From: Rhodospirillaceae bacterium
GTDB lineage: Bacteria; Pseudomonadota; Alphaproteobacteria; UBA8366; Aestuariispiraceae
Assembly: GCA_002709955.1 (NCBI GenBank)
Contig: PAQY01000012.1
Span: forward strand, 1-64,000
Length of the DNA stretch: 64,000 nt
Direction: 5' to 3'
Positions 50,395 to 59,647 of the stretch are shown one piece after another. Position 1 is the stretch's first letter, and every line of letters begins with the position of its first letter. The position numbers were made by a program, and so were the translations under genes. The notes under the pieces are model-generated. The model searched no databases, was not told where the DNA came from, and was given only the letters and a program-made list of their open reading frames with translations.

Positions 50395-51873
50395 TCAACC
50401 AACGCGCCAGATTGGCAATGAGTAACACAGTGCAAACTGGATGATGTCCAACATGGAAACTCCATTCGCGTTATACTTCGCTACAGCTTTAGGAAGCGAT
50501 GTGAATTCAGAGATGCGGCCACCATCGAATGGAGAAGAGATTTCTGAAAGTTGATCGATTAGTTCTTCAATTGAACGGCGGTCTATCCTGGAGCTCAGAG
50601 ATCGATCAGCAGCAGCGAGAACAGGAATTTTCCGAATCAATTTCGCACGGATCAACTGAGATAAAACATGCGCCGTAACACCTAGAAGTTTCTCCGTCTC
50701 GCCTAATGTTAATGCCCTTGATTGAAGCTCCGAATATGCTTCAACAGATTCAGCGCAGAGAAATTGCTTGGTATTGTTAGCGTAACGGAATGACTGCCCA
50801 ACAATGATTCCAGAACCAACCAAATTTCGAAGCTTGCTTTTTGACATCTTCAGTTTTTGAGCTGCTGTCTGACGAGAAATGTATTTTGCCTTCTCCTCTT
50901 CAGGTAACGCTGCTGCATTTCCACGCCTGTTGACTGGAATCTCACCAATCAGGGCATCCATGAAGTTTTTGATTTCGGCCCATAGCATTGAATATCCAGG
51001 TAAGTGCTTGCTCTCTAATACAGCTCTATAGTGAGTATTGAAGTGACTCTTCAGGTGAAAAACAGTGACCTTAGACATTGAACGATCAACAATGTTACGC
51101 AAATGAGCATGGTAGGCGTAAGGCCAGTCCCCCAGCAGGCGAAAACCGAACAAAGGGTCCTGGTTTGTTGTAGAAACCTCTTCCTGATCTTCTTTTAGGA
51201 CGGCGCTCGCGCGCAGCAGCTTCAGCACCGCGAGTTGCCGGGCAGCGGGTAACTCGGAGTATCCCTTTGGGGGAAGAAAACCTTCCACTCTGTTTTTTTT
51301 CAGCTTCCCCTGCGAACTCCACCGCTGAATGTGCCAATCTATGATGTCGCGCTCTTCCTTAAGTAAGGGCCACGGTCTTTCTTTAGAGCGATTGCCGCAA
51401 AGACACTTTACTGTTGGTCTCAAATGCCGAAATTTGGTTTTGCACGAGCTGCAATGGGTTCGAAGCGTGACCCCATGTATATGGCATACTGGGATTGCCT
51501 TTATTGTCCAATGCCATCGGATGTAACCGAACTCGTGCAGGCAACATTCACACACTCTGACCTCTTTTAGTGAGAGATCTTCATATCGAACGAAGTCGCC
51601 AGATGGCAGCAGAACTCGGTGATTTTCATTGTCGATATTTCTTATAAGCGTCCTCTCGAGCACTGCTTTATCTTGCCTAAGGCAAATCGACATTCCGCTT
51701 GTATGATCGGAGAGAGACAGTGGACTTTTGTTAGAAATCTCTGATCCCCACAGCTGCGTGACCCACGTGGGGGTTGGATATCCATTTATCTCAGATACTC
51801 TAATAATGTATCCCATAAGGCATTCATCATCGAAGGGTCGAACAGCGACAGCAACTTTCTGAAACGAAGTCAT
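50395..51873 (-). CDS. tniQ: TniQ/TnsD-family target selection protein
   Basis: A 492-residue protein. The N-terminal TniQ domain (VRPFDDECLMGYIIRVSEINGYPTPTWVTQLW) is followed by zinc-finger cysteines (VCECCLHEFGYIRWHWTIKAIPVCHIHGVTLRTHCSSC..CLCGNRS). The C-terminal two thirds contain HTH-like segments (SRQTAAQKLKMSKSKLRNLVGSG, TLGETEKLLGVTAHVLSQLI) that could read target DNA, as in TnsD. It overlaps tnsC by 4 bases. It would bring the transposase to a chosen site. The length is nearer TnsD than minimal CAST TniQ. Confidence 0.85.
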   Translation of the reverse strand: MTSFQKVAVAVRPFDDECLMGYIIRVSEINGYPTPTWVTQLWGSEISNKSPLSLSDHTSGMSICLRQDKAVLERTLIRNIDNENHRVLLPSGDFVRYEDLSLKEVRVCECCLHEFGYIRWHWTIKAIPVCHIHGVTLRTHCSSCKTKFRHLRPTVKCLCGNRSKERPWPLLKEERDIIDWHIQRWSSQGKLKKNRVEGFLPPKGYSELPAARQLAVLKLLRASAVLKEDQEEVSTTNQDPLFGFRLLGDWPYAYHAHLRNIVDRSMSKVTVFHLKSHFNTHYRAVLESKHLPGYSMLWAEIKNFMDALIGEIPVNRRGNAAALPEEEKAKYISRQTAAQKLKMSKSKLRNLVGSGIIVGQSFRYANNTKQFLCAESVEAYSELQSRALTLGETEKLLGVTAHVLSQLIRAKLIRKIPVLAAADRSLSSRIDRRSIEELIDQLSEISSPFDGGRISEFTSLPKAVAKYNANGVSMLDIIQFALCYSLPIWRVG

Positions 51874-52859
51874 TGCAGCACCTCCGTCTTCCGGTGGATA
51901 TCATGTATGACGCCTTTTCTCTTGAAGTTGGGCATGAATGGATTGTTTTCTTTTGGTTTCGAGAACCCCTCGAGAACATTGTAGGCTTTTTGGAAGTGAT
52001 GGGCCGTAAGTGTTTCCGCCTCCTGATCAATAGCCTCTTCAGCAGCCTGTCGAATAAGGCGCATTACAAACGCAACGTGCCCGCCAGTCGCGTAGATTAT
52101 TCTTGCCGGCAGATTACCAGTTCGAAGGCAGCCGTCGTTATTGGGTACAGGCACTAAAGCTTCGATCGTTCCCAGAAAACTTAGGAACCGGTTTCGGTCA
52201 TCTGGAGTTGACCAACTGAAAGGATGAAGTTGAAAACGACCTCGGGAACGCCGGTGCCATTGTAAATTGTCGTGCACAACCTCTTCGAATTCAGGAAGTC
52301 CGACCAATACAAACCCAACATTTAAAGTATTCATTTGGGTCTTAAGCCATTCCAAAGTCGTATGAGCGACTTTCCCTCGTTCTGGATCAATCATGTGTTG
52401 GAATTCGTCCAGTATTATAAGTTCTACCCCCTTGTTTTGTACAAGTGGCTTGATCCTGGCCTCAATTTCAAACTTTGTGCCCCTGTGGGAATAAGGGTCT
52501 CCAAGTGCCGCCAGAAGACGAACACATAACTCTTTGACTGTGCAGTCTTCCGGAACAGTCACAAAGACAACGGGGGTTACATCATTTTTGTCCAGGTCAA
52601 CCGTTGGAACAGCAATGGAAGCGCAGTATAGCTCAATGACAGTTGTTTTCCCTGCACCGGAGTCTCCAATCAGGGAAATGAACTTCCCTCCAGATGTTTC
52701 GCGCGCGCCCATGTGAAACCGACGTAACATCTCACAGGCCCTCTGCGTTTGATCATAATTGACGTAAAGCGTTTCCAGCTTGGATAGTCTCGCGATATCA
52801 GAGTCACTGAGTTGATTTAATGGCGATTTTGGTTGTTGTGCATTTGAAGCCTGGTTCAT
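51870..52859 (-). CDS. tnsC: TnsC/TniB-family AAA ATPase
   Basis: A 329-residue AAA protein with FISLIGDSGAGKTTVIELYCA (Walker A), VELIILDEFQHMIDPERGK (Walker B) and VGFVLVGLPEFEEV (sensor 1). TnsC-type ATPases form filaments on target DNA and link TniQ with the transposase. Overlaps with both neighbours (4 bases) place it in one operon with tnsB and tniQ. Confidence 0.88.
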   Translation of the reverse strand: MNQASNAQQPKSPLNQLSDSDIARLSKLETLYVNYDQTQRACEMLRRFHMGARETSGGKFISLIGDSGAGKTTVIELYCASIAVPTVDLDKNDVTPVVFVTVPEDCTVKELCVRLLAALGDPYSHRGTKFEIEARIKPLVQNKGVELIILDEFQHMIDPERGKVAHTTLEWLKTQMNTLNVGFVLVGLPEFEEVVHDNLQWHRRSRGRFQLHPFSWSTPDDRNRFLSFLGTIEALVPVPNNDGCLRTGNLPARIIYATGGHVAFVMRLIRQAAEEAIDQEAETLTAHHFQKAYNVLEGFSKPKENNPFMPNFKRKGVIHDIHRKTEVLQ

Positions 52860-54733
52860 TCGCCTGCTCCCTTAATACCTTTCAAAAATCCCACTTCCCA
52901 GGTGATGTTCTCAGTCGCTTCCACCCGTTCATTTTCACGAAAAATATTATCGTCATTTAAAGTATTGGTTGGTTTCAACTTGGAATAATCCGCTGCCGCG
53001 CGAATCGTAGCGCCTTCCTTCATGCGGCCTAATCGTTTCGCCGTGCGCTTCTTGCGACGAGCAGTTTCGCCATATTCTTGGATGTCATTTTGCAACTCGG
53101 CGGTGCCTTCAACTAGGGATTTACGCCGCCCCTTCTGTTGAATCTTTGCGTCCGCTAAGAGCCGGCTTCGAACTGCTTTTACTTGCCAGAGGGGTATTCC
53201 ATCAGAGGCTTCCTGATCAATACAAGGCACATAAATTGGAGGTTCGTTCGGGACTGCGTGTACCCAAACACGTCCCATATCCGACGCGTCGAATTTAACT
53301 TTTACCTTCCCTTTTGCTTTGTTTTTCCCAAGCACAGCGATGCGTCTGCGCAGACCCAGTGCTAGCTCTTCAGATGAAAACATAAGCCCATACAACTCGA
53401 TCCCCCTGCGTGTTAGAGATCGAAAGACGATTTCACCAAGCAAGACGGCCATTGGAATCGATGGATCTGGCAACCGGATAGACGTTAACTTAACACCCTT
53501 CCCCCAGCGATCTAAAGGTGCTTCCAGTATACCCATATGAAGGCTAGGCATATATATTTCGATCACAAACCGAGTAAACCACTCCTCGAGTTTAGGAAGC
53601 GTGACACACGCTTCTTTTTCAGATTTGTAATCTCCTCGTGCCTTAGTATTGGAGAACGTGGTTCCTGGTAGGCGATGCACCAGCTTTGTATTAGCCGTTC
53701 CAAAGTAGCGCTCAACAATTCCCTTATAGTAAGGTTTTTTAGCTGGGCAGTATCTAAGCTCAATACTTAAGCCGTTAGCTGCATCTTCGATGGCATGGCC
53801 ATGAAACTCCGGGCCATTATCGAGCAGCACTGTCAGCATGATGCCATGGCATGGCCAGCCAAACCTCAGAGAACTATATCGTTTGAAAATTGAATCCTTG
53901 GGCTGTATTGCCATCGACAAACAACGCATCACAGATTTCCACCCGGGCGCGTCAAAAGAAATATGGAATCCTAAAACTGCGCGACTGTAGACATCTATCG
54001 CGACAGTAAGCGTAGGACGACCGAGTAATGTACCGTTTTCGTCCGTTAGAATTACATCCAAAACGGTATGATCAATTTGCACAACATCAAGTGGAAACCG
54101 GCTTGTTACCCCCATGCCAACATGCTTGTAAAGCCTGTCGGCATGGGCTTTCCCTTTTCGTGCAACAGCTACAACGTATGGATCTAATGCTCGGATTCGC
54201 CTGGTCAAAGTGGATAGGGCCGGTGCTTGTAACTGAAACTCAACTGACCTACCTACATTCTCCTTCTCCAGCATTTCCAACAACTTGATATATACCACAC
54301 CCACAGTGTGACACTTCTTTGTCAGGTATCTGGAACGGATAGCATCAGCTATCATCCTTTCAACTGCAGGGGAAACCTTGGATGTTCGGTTTCCTCTTAG
54401 GTGATACCGTGGGAGCAAACTTTCGACTTTAAAGCCAGAATAGACCCAACGTTGCCACCAACCCCGAACCGTTGTTTGAGATGGAACTGAATACAGCTTG
54501 GTTTCCACGACGAAATCATATGCTTCTCGTGTCACGCCACCATGCCCAAAATCTTGAATTAATTTCAATATATTCAGGCGCTGTTTTACCTCGGATTTTC
54601 TATCTGTAGGTAGAGACTCAAAATCAAATACGCTTTTGAAATCCGGTTTCTCAGAAAACTCTTCATTGTCAGAATCATTCACACAACTTTCGTCATCAAA
54701 TACCCAATCATGTTTTAAGAGATGATCAATCAT
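52856..54733 (-). CDS. tnsB: TnsB/TniA-family DDE transposase
   Basis: A 625-residue Mu/Tn7-type transposase. HTH segments (SQTTVRGWWQRWVYSG) precede the rve core: VVQIDHTVLDVILTDENG (first D), TVLLDNGPEFHGHAIEDAANG (second D) and YYKGIVERYFGTANTKLVHRL (E). A Mu-type C-terminal domain and a basic tail follow. It cuts and joins the 3' transposon ends. The ATG at 54733 overlaps the tnsA stop (ATGA), better supported than the start nine codons earlier. Confidence 0.9.
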   Translation of the reverse strand: MIDHLLKHDWVFDDESCVNDSDNEEFSEKPDFKSVFDFESLPTDRKSEVKQRLNILKLIQDFGHGGVTREAYDFVVETKLYSVPSQTTVRGWWQRWVYSGFKVESLLPRYHLRGNRTSKVSPAVERMIADAIRSRYLTKKCHTVGVVYIKLLEMLEKENVGRSVEFQLQAPALSTLTRRIRALDPYVVAVARKGKAHADRLYKHVGMGVTSRFPLDVVQIDHTVLDVILTDENGTLLGRPTLTVAIDVYSRAVLGFHISFDAPGWKSVMRCLSMAIQPKDSIFKRYSSLRFGWPCHGIMLTVLLDNGPEFHGHAIEDAANGLSIELRYCPAKKPYYKGIVERYFGTANTKLVHRLPGTTFSNTKARGDYKSEKEACVTLPKLEEWFTRFVIEIYMPSLHMGILEAPLDRWGKGVKLTSIRLPDPSIPMAVLLGEIVFRSLTRRGIELYGLMFSSEELALGLRRRIAVLGKNKAKGKVKVKFDASDMGRVWVHAVPNEPPIYVPCIDQEASDGIPLWQVKAVRSRLLADAKIQQKGRRKSLVEGTAELQNDIQEYGETARRKKRTAKRLGRMKEGATIRAAADYSKLKPTNTLNDDNIFRENERVEATENITWEVGFLKGIKGAGE

Positions 54734-55374
54734 TGGCCCATCTCCCAGCTTGGAATCCAAAGCTTAGAATGCTCACCAAATCTAACGCCGAAGTTCATCC
54801 TGATTTGACCAAATGCAATAAATGGCAAAACGGTCTTCTCAAGAGTGTCCCCCCTCAAGTGCTCCCATAATCTTGATGCTGTTGTTTGGGGGGTATGATG
54901 AAAAAACGCTCGTGCAGCGAGAAGGTCAGCTTTAGAAGGCACAAATGCTGAGTATCGGAAATCGTTTACTAGCCTAGCATTCTGGAAATGAGGTGAGCGC
55001 CTAATTTCACTCGCAGTGAAAATTCGGAACCGCTCATTGCGTTCGCCAAAGGCAACCGAAATGCTCTTTAGCCGACTTAAGATCTGTGGATCATCCCAAA
55101 TACTGTCTGGTTTCACCTCAGCGAAAAACGACCCATGCCAAGTTCTAACCCAGTAATCTGGAACGTAATGTGAGGGATTACCATTGTGACTGAACTCAAT
55201 CTTGGTCGGCTGGCTCCTAAAATCGATAACGAATGGGCATGCCTCTAGGCGGTATACGAAGTCCTTTTCGATCTGTGATTCATAATCAACCATTCCTCGC
55301 GCCTTCCGACTTGGAAAGCGGCCTATCACACGGGCCGTTGAGCGGGTGATAATCTTGCGAATTTTCATCGGCAT
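54730..55374 (-). CDS. tnsA: TnsA-family endonuclease
   Basis: A 214-residue TnsA. The N-terminal endonuclease shows YESQIEKDFVYRLEACPFVIDFRSQP (Glu), HYVPDYWVRTW (Asp) and GSFFAEVKPDSIWDDPQ (Glu-x-Lys), the restriction-enzyme-like active site that cuts 5' transposon ends. The C-terminal TnsA domain contacts TnsC. The presence of TnsA predicts cut-and-paste movement rather than cointegrates. AAGGAG lies 7 bases before the ATG. It heads the tnsABC-tniQ operon. Confidence 0.87.
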   Translation of the reverse strand: MPMKIRKIITRSTARVIGRFPSRKARGMVDYESQIEKDFVYRLEACPFVIDFRSQPTKIEFSHNGNPSHYVPDYWVRTWHGSFFAEVKPDSIWDDPQILSRLKSISVAFGERNERFRIFTASEIRRSPHFQNARLVNDFRYSAFVPSKADLLAARAFFHHTPQTTASRLWEHLRGDTLEKTVLPFIAFGQIRMNFGVRFGEHSKLWIPSWEMGQ

Positions 55375-55391
55375 TTGAGTCTCCTTGTTTT

Positions 55392-55413
55392 AGGCAATAA
55401 AAATCCATTGCCT
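55392..55413. promoter_or_regulatory. Inverted repeat just upstream of tnsA
   Basis: AGGCAAT (55392-55398) and ATTGCCT (55407-55413) flank an AT-rich 8-base centre, 18 bases before the tnsA start codon. It may be a hairpin limiting translation or an operator for a transposition regulator. Confidence 0.5.
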
Positions 55414-55523
55414 GAATCGTGTTTCAGACTTGAAGAATTCCCGCCGCTGCTGTATTGATTAAGTGCTAACTAAATCAAAATGGGCTGCGCGGGTAACTGC
55501 GTGGCTCTTTTTTTCCTCCATTT

Positions 55524-55593
55524 AATTTCCCCAATGGATTAATCTCATGGAATTACCCAATGGGATCACCAAACGGAATTATCCGACGGATTC
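55524..55593. repeat. Three tandem 26-27 bp iterons near the tnsA-proximal element end
   Basis: Three imperfect units begin AATT at 55524, 55551 and 55577 and share AATT-n-CCC-n-ATGG/ACGG text (for example CCCAATGG, CCCAATGGGAT, TCCGACGGAT). The pitch matches the helix turn spacing of TnsB sites in other Tn7-like ends. They could be transposase binding sites or operators. The flanking 55375-55855 stretch is AT-rich and has no gene. Confidence 0.5.
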
Positions 55594-55852
55594 TTAAGAA
55601 TCAAAAATTATTTCTGAAAATCATCCGAAAATAATAGAAATTTTCGTTCTATATACTGAGAATCCCAAGTTTATTTTATGACTTTCAATAACTGCCTCGG
55701 AAAACCACAAAAGGAAACTCCTTAGCAATATTGATTTTACTATGTATTTAACTACAATTTATTTATCAGAAGAAAAAAGTAATATTAAATGTCGACTGCA
55801 TAGTTGAAATAAATGGAAAAATTTAGATTGATTATAAATTTTAAGAAATCAA

Positions 55853-55978
55853 CGAGAACTCTACGATGAAATCCCAGCCCATCACGTCGACGGTGCTCTT
55901 ATTGAACTAGAGGCCCTCGCGCTCGTAGAGCAACTCGAACTGCCGCTCACCGATGCGACCTATGCGGTCTGGATCTAG
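55853..55978 (+). pseudogene. C-terminal remnant of an unidentified gene at the composition boundary
   Basis: In the GC-rich sequence just right of the AT-rich tns region one frame reads ELYDEIPAHHVDGALIELEALALVEQLELPLTDATYAVWI and stops at 55976-55978. The amino acid pattern looks like real coding sequence, but the frame opens only inside the AT-rich flank, so the 5' part is missing. Probably a gene cut by arrival or loss of an element. No family is recognised. Confidence 0.4.
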
Positions 55979-56011
55979 CTCGCTTTCGATTCAGCTCATA
56001 TGGCCTGAGCC

Positions 56012-56809
56012 TTAAATGCGTGCCGGCATATGAGCGGCGTCCAGGCGCCTATGAATCAGCGATACGATTGATAGTAGGTCTTCGGCGTCCTCCTTGGACA
56101 TTACCCAGTGAATGCGTGCCTCATGCGCGGTCGGGTTGCGGAACATGCTGAAGGTGCCACGGACAAGGTTGGCAAACCCGCTTTGTTCGCTGCGTTCGCT
56201 GACTGTGCTGCGTGGATTAATAGCTAAGAGTGGAGGGTCACCAGCGAGCACTCTATCGACCAAAGGTGCCCCATCGTCCGTCAGACCCGTGCGTGTACGC
56301 ATCTTGTCCGCGACGCTCTTCACCGCCTCCTGGACAGCATGGAAGTAGTTGTCCGAAACCAGCTCGGCGCGGCAAAACTTCAGCACGTCCGGATGTACGC
56401 CTCGGCCCTCGAGATCGGCTCGAAGGTTGCGGGCGCGCCGTTGTGCCTCCGGCAATGTCTGGGCGGATTCTGCCGATGTGAGGTTTCCGGCCTGATCCAC
56501 GACAAGGCCGGCAAATGCCAAAGCCTGATTTAGAAGTGCTCGCATCGGCTCGTACCGATCCGGGTCATGGTTATATCGAGCTGGCTTCATTGCGAGGCGA
56601 ATGAATTCCAGGACGTGCGTGCGGTTTTGTTTGGTGTTCTGGCTCTCTACGAAGGCATTGTAGATGCGGACACGTTTCGTCACCGGGCCTGGATCGATCA
56701 TCTTGCTGGACGCGATCAGGTGCTGGATCTCCAGCCCTGTAAGGCCTTGGTTGGTGTCGCCCAGGGCGCCGGCAATGGCTTCCAACTGGTCCTGCGAGAA
56801 GAACGCCAT
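56012..56809 (-). CDS. TIGR02391 (Ymh) family HEPN-like protein
   Basis: A 265-residue protein. The N-terminus MAFFSQDQLEAIAGALGDTNQGLTGLEIQHLIASSKMIDPGPVTKR precedes a long helical middle. The C-terminal domain has NLVRGTFSMFRNPTAHEARIHW with R-N-P-T-A-H, the Rx4H active-site motif of HEPN ribonucleases. TIGR02391 proteins occur in defence islands. The ATG at 56809 is used; a GTG at 56821 overlapping the previous stop is an alternative. It is the last gene of the ABC-3C operon, so it may be an additional effector. Confidence 0.75.
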   Translation of the reverse strand: MAFFSQDQLEAIAGALGDTNQGLTGLEIQHLIASSKMIDPGPVTKRVRIYNAFVESQNTKQNRTHVLEFIRLAMKPARYNHDPDRYEPMRALLNQALAFAGLVVDQAGNLTSAESAQTLPEAQRRARNLRADLEGRGVHPDVLKFCRAELVSDNYFHAVQEAVKSVADKMRTRTGLTDDGAPLVDRVLAGDPPLLAINPRSTVSERSEQSGFANLVRGTFSMFRNPTAHEARIHWVMSKEDAEDLLSIVSLIHRRLDAAHMPARI

Positions 56810-56817
56810 GTCGGGCC

Positions 56818-57633
56818 TCACTTGCCGTAGACCAGCCGCCGCAAGAAGGTCCTGGCGGTGACCAGAACGACATGCAGGCGGAAGGTGCTGTGATCTTCAT
56901 CCGAGAGGCCCGGGTGCGAACCCTCCGTGTGGAGCATTTTGAAGAGCCCGTTGACGTAGTTCTTCCCGTCCTGGGTCCACTCGTTGCGATCCATCGCGAG
57001 GAAACCGATTTCTGCGAGCAAGGCGCGCCGGTTTTCTGAACTCAGCTGTTGACCCGCTTGCTGCGGTAGCACATTACGTGCGATGTCGTCGAACAGGCTT
57101 TCCAGGAAGGTCCGGAGTTGACTGTTGCAAGCCGCCCAATTGCCGCGCGTATGCGCTGCAACGGCTTGGTCAAGATGACCGAGAGGGGTTGTGAAGCCGA
57201 AGAACTTGAGAAGCTGATGCACCTCGTCATCCGTTTGGGGGAGCTGGATTTCGCCGGGCAATGCCGCACGGATGGACGTGTTTCGCCCGAAGTCGTCCCA
57301 CGTCAAAATGTATCCGTCACGCGCAAGGCCCCGTGCGAAGGCCGTTTGCAAAGCTTGCGTAGCGTTTTGCTGCGCTAGCTGCGCAGCTTGCCGGATCACC
57401 GCCTCGCCCAAGGTCATGCTGCCTTCGAGCGTGTCGAGCACGGCCTCGGCCCGTTGCACAACGATCCGACCGAGCAGGGCGCACTTGTTGGCGACACTGA
57501 GGGAGGAGCTGGAGGAAATCTCGTCCTCCAGGCCAAGGCGGAGGACCATCTGGTTGAACCGCGCCTGGCTGTGTTGCTCAAGCAACTCGACGGCGGCGAC
57601 AAGGGTAGGACGGGTGAAGGGCGCAGATCGCAT
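56818..57633 (-). CDS. Helical hypothetical protein in the ABC-3C operon
   Basis: A 271-residue, mostly alpha-helical protein. It reads FTRPTLVAAVELLEQHSQARFNQMVLRLGLEDEI, then RGNWAACNSQLRTFLESLFDDIARNVLP, and ends LFKMLHTEGSHPGLSDEDHSTFRLHVVLVTARTFLRRLVYG. The HTEGSHPGLS segment and helix pattern recall abortive-infection C-terminal domains of HEPN type, but the Rx4-6H core is not clear. It lies 8 bases after the ATPase gene and precedes the HEPN gene. Possibly a sensor or partner for that HEPN protein. Confidence 0.55.
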   Translation of the reverse strand: MRSAPFTRPTLVAAVELLEQHSQARFNQMVLRLGLEDEISSSSSLSVANKCALLGRIVVQRAEAVLDTLEGSMTLGEAVIRQAAQLAQQNATQALQTAFARGLARDGYILTWDDFGRNTSIRAALPGEIQLPQTDDEVHQLLKFFGFTTPLGHLDQAVAAHTRGNWAACNSQLRTFLESLFDDIARNVLPQQAGQQLSSENRRALLAEIGFLAMDRNEWTQDGKNYVNGLFKMLHTEGSHPGLSDEDHSTFRLHVVLVTARTFLRRLVYGK

Positions 57634-57641
57634 CGGCGCTC

Positions 57642-59405
57642 CTAGTTGAAACGAAGCCCGAACAACCCACCGGTGTCGGTCGCGTCCGTGAGTTTGGTCT
57701 CCAGGACATGGTCCTTGACCCTGAAGCTAGTTCGGAACCCCTCCTGGGGAAGAACATCGGAATTCATCGTCACGATGTACTGGAAACCAGCGGCCTCGGC
57801 ACGCTCGGCGCCAAGCTGAAGGGCTTTGGCGACCTGTCGCTCGTCGACGCCATCGAACAGGTGGCTGTCGTGCAGGAGAAAGCCGGGCCCGCGACCCTGC
57901 TTCAGGCTGATTTCGGTGAGCATCAGGTCGAAGCAGAAGATCTGCATGTTGGTGATGCCCTTACTCCGCTGCCCATCGATATGGACGTCGAACTGCGGCC
58001 CACCGCCTGTCTCGGCGATGGTGAGGCTTCCGGCTTTCTCGTAGAGGGATTCCGACAAGTACTCGAAAGTCAGGATCGCCTCGCGCAGGATGTCGTTGCG
58101 CTCGTGCAGGTCGTCCCGAAGCGCCTTGGTCAGATTGGCCCGCTCAATGTCCAGTTCGGCCTTGGTACTCTCGATACGCTCTGCAGTCTCGAGGCGCTGG
58201 CGCAAACCCTCTACCTCGGCCTCGGCACGGCCAGCCTCCTCGCGCAGGTTCGTGTAATGCTCTAGCGCGCCGCCCGAACTCAGCACATTCATGATCTGGC
58301 GACGCCGGCGATCGAGCTCAGCGGTGCGCTGGTCGCGCTCGTCGATACGCGCTTCGGTGGAGGTGATTTCAGCACTCAGGTGGGCGCGGCGGTTTTCGAT
58401 GATTGAGCGATGAAATCGTTCCACCTCGTAGAAACGCCGCCGTACCATGTCTGGCAAGATGACGCCGACTTCCGCGTAGAGCTTGGTGACGTCGCTGAGA
58501 TCGGAGGCACCTTCTTCACCGAGTGAGGCGCGAAGTTGTTGAAGCAATTCACCGTCCATCACGCTGTCGACATTGAGTACGTCGATCTCGCGGGTGATAA
58601 GGTTGGCTTCGCGTTCAAGGTCCTTGTATGCTGGCACGACTTCAAATGAGGCCAGCTGTTCGAGCAGCCTGATGGCGTGGGCCTCTGCGAGGGTGAGGCG
58701 TGTGCGCAGATCGGCGGATTTGCCGAAATAGCGGCCAAGGTCGCCGCTCTTGGCGGCCTTGCGTAATTCTCGGGCGACTTTCTCCTGCCCGCGCAGTTCC
58801 TGGAATTTGCCCGGAATGGTCCAGTCGAGGCCGAGCAGGTAACAGATCGAGACCTGCTGGTCCCATGCCTGTTGCATCGTAGAATGCTGCATCGGCTGTT
58901 GGAATCCGCCGCTGAGCTGGCGGCGAGCGAAATAGGAGAACAAGGAGCGGAAGGATGGTTGGAAGCGTTCGATTTCGTCACCAGAAGCGAGCGGCAGGCC
59001 GAACCAGAGCTTGCCGAGATTGGCCTTCCACTGTTCGTTCGAAAACTCGAAATGTCCGGCCGCCAAGTTGGACTGCGGTGCAAGCGGCCAGTTTTCGACG
59101 GCGCCGTTGATCATGAGTTGGCTAGGCTTGGCGCCGCTGCGGACCGCGGAAATTGCCTCGTCGGCGACATCGACCACCACGTCGAAGGTCCATTCGGTGA
59201 GAACCTCGGACCGGAAGATGCTCTCCTTACGGACGTCGGCGCCGAACAGGAAATGCACCAGCTCCACAAAGCTGGTCTTGCCAGCGCCGTTGCGAGACTG
59301 GCGGTCATTTGCGCCCTCGCTCTTGTCGGCCAGCAGGATGTTGAGGCCCGGCTTGAAAGCGAGGGTCTTGAATGAAGCCAGGTCGCTGCCAAAACGACGG
59401 ATCAT
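57642..59405 (-). CDS. ABC-3C SMC-like ATPase (DUF2326 family)
   Basis: A 587-residue ATPase starting MIRRFGSDLASFKTLAFKPGLNILLADKSEG. RQSRNGAGKTSFVELVHFLFGA is Walker A, and GPGFLLHDSHLFDGVDERQVAKAL near the C-terminus holds Walker B. A central coiled coil (residues about 330-470) splits the ATPase halves as in Rad50/SMC. The long extra N-terminal frame up to 59747 is low-quality and is discarded. DUF2326 proteins are the sensor or engine of ABC-three-component systems. It overlaps the middle component by 4 bases. Confidence 0.82.
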   Translation of the reverse strand: MIRRFGSDLASFKTLAFKPGLNILLADKSEGANDRQSRNGAGKTSFVELVHFLFGADVRKESIFRSEVLTEWTFDVVVDVADEAISAVRSGAKPSQLMINGAVENWPLAPQSNLAAGHFEFSNEQWKANLGKLWFGLPLASGDEIERFQPSFRSLFSYFARRQLSGGFQQPMQHSTMQQAWDQQVSICYLLGLDWTIPGKFQELRGQEKVARELRKAAKSGDLGRYFGKSADLRTRLTLAEAHAIRLLEQLASFEVVPAYKDLEREANLITREIDVLNVDSVMDGELLQQLRASLGEEGASDLSDVTKLYAEVGVILPDMVRRRFYEVERFHRSIIENRRAHLSAEITSTEARIDERDQRTAELDRRRRQIMNVLSSGGALEHYTNLREEAGRAEAEVEGLRQRLETAERIESTKAELDIERANLTKALRDDLHERNDILREAILTFEYLSESLYEKAGSLTIAETGGGPQFDVHIDGQRSKGITNMQIFCFDLMLTEISLKQGRGPGFLLHDSHLFDGVDERQVAKALQLGAERAEAAGFQYIVTMNSDVLPQEGFRTSFRVKDHVLETKLTDATDTGGLFGLRFN

Positions 59406-59647
59406 GACGCGATCCTCCGCACGAGGCCGCGGTCGAAGTCGAGCGCTCCGATCGTGTAGAGCAGGTCCAGTGCGAGAATAAACCATTGATAGTCGATCGG
59501 CGCGTTGGGAGCATGTTGCGCCCGCCGGCCGCGCACCTCGTCCCACAGGCGGGACATGGTCATCGGCCGCTTCAGGATTTCCAAGATCTCGGCACCAACG
59601 CCGATGAGAGCGCGGTCTGGACGGACATGCTTTGTTGGCAGAATCAT
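59402..59647 (-). CDS. ABC-3C middle component
   Basis: An 81-residue winged-helix-like protein (KHVRPDRALIGVGAEILEILKRPMTMSRLWDEVRGRR..IDYQWFILALDLLYTIGALDFDRGLVRRI). This is the small ABC-3C middle component (MC6-like from memory), which bridges the effector and ATPase. It overlaps both neighbours by 4 bases, which argues for strict stoichiometry. Confidence 0.75.
   Translation of the reverse strand: MILPTKHVRPDRALIGVGAEILEILKRPMTMSRLWDEVRGRRAQHAPNAPIDYQWFILALDLLYTIGALDFDRGLVRRIAS

Noticed and set aside
50395-55374. CRISPR-associated transposon
   Set aside because: No cas genes or repeat-spacer array are seen in the window, and TniQ is long and TnsD-like.
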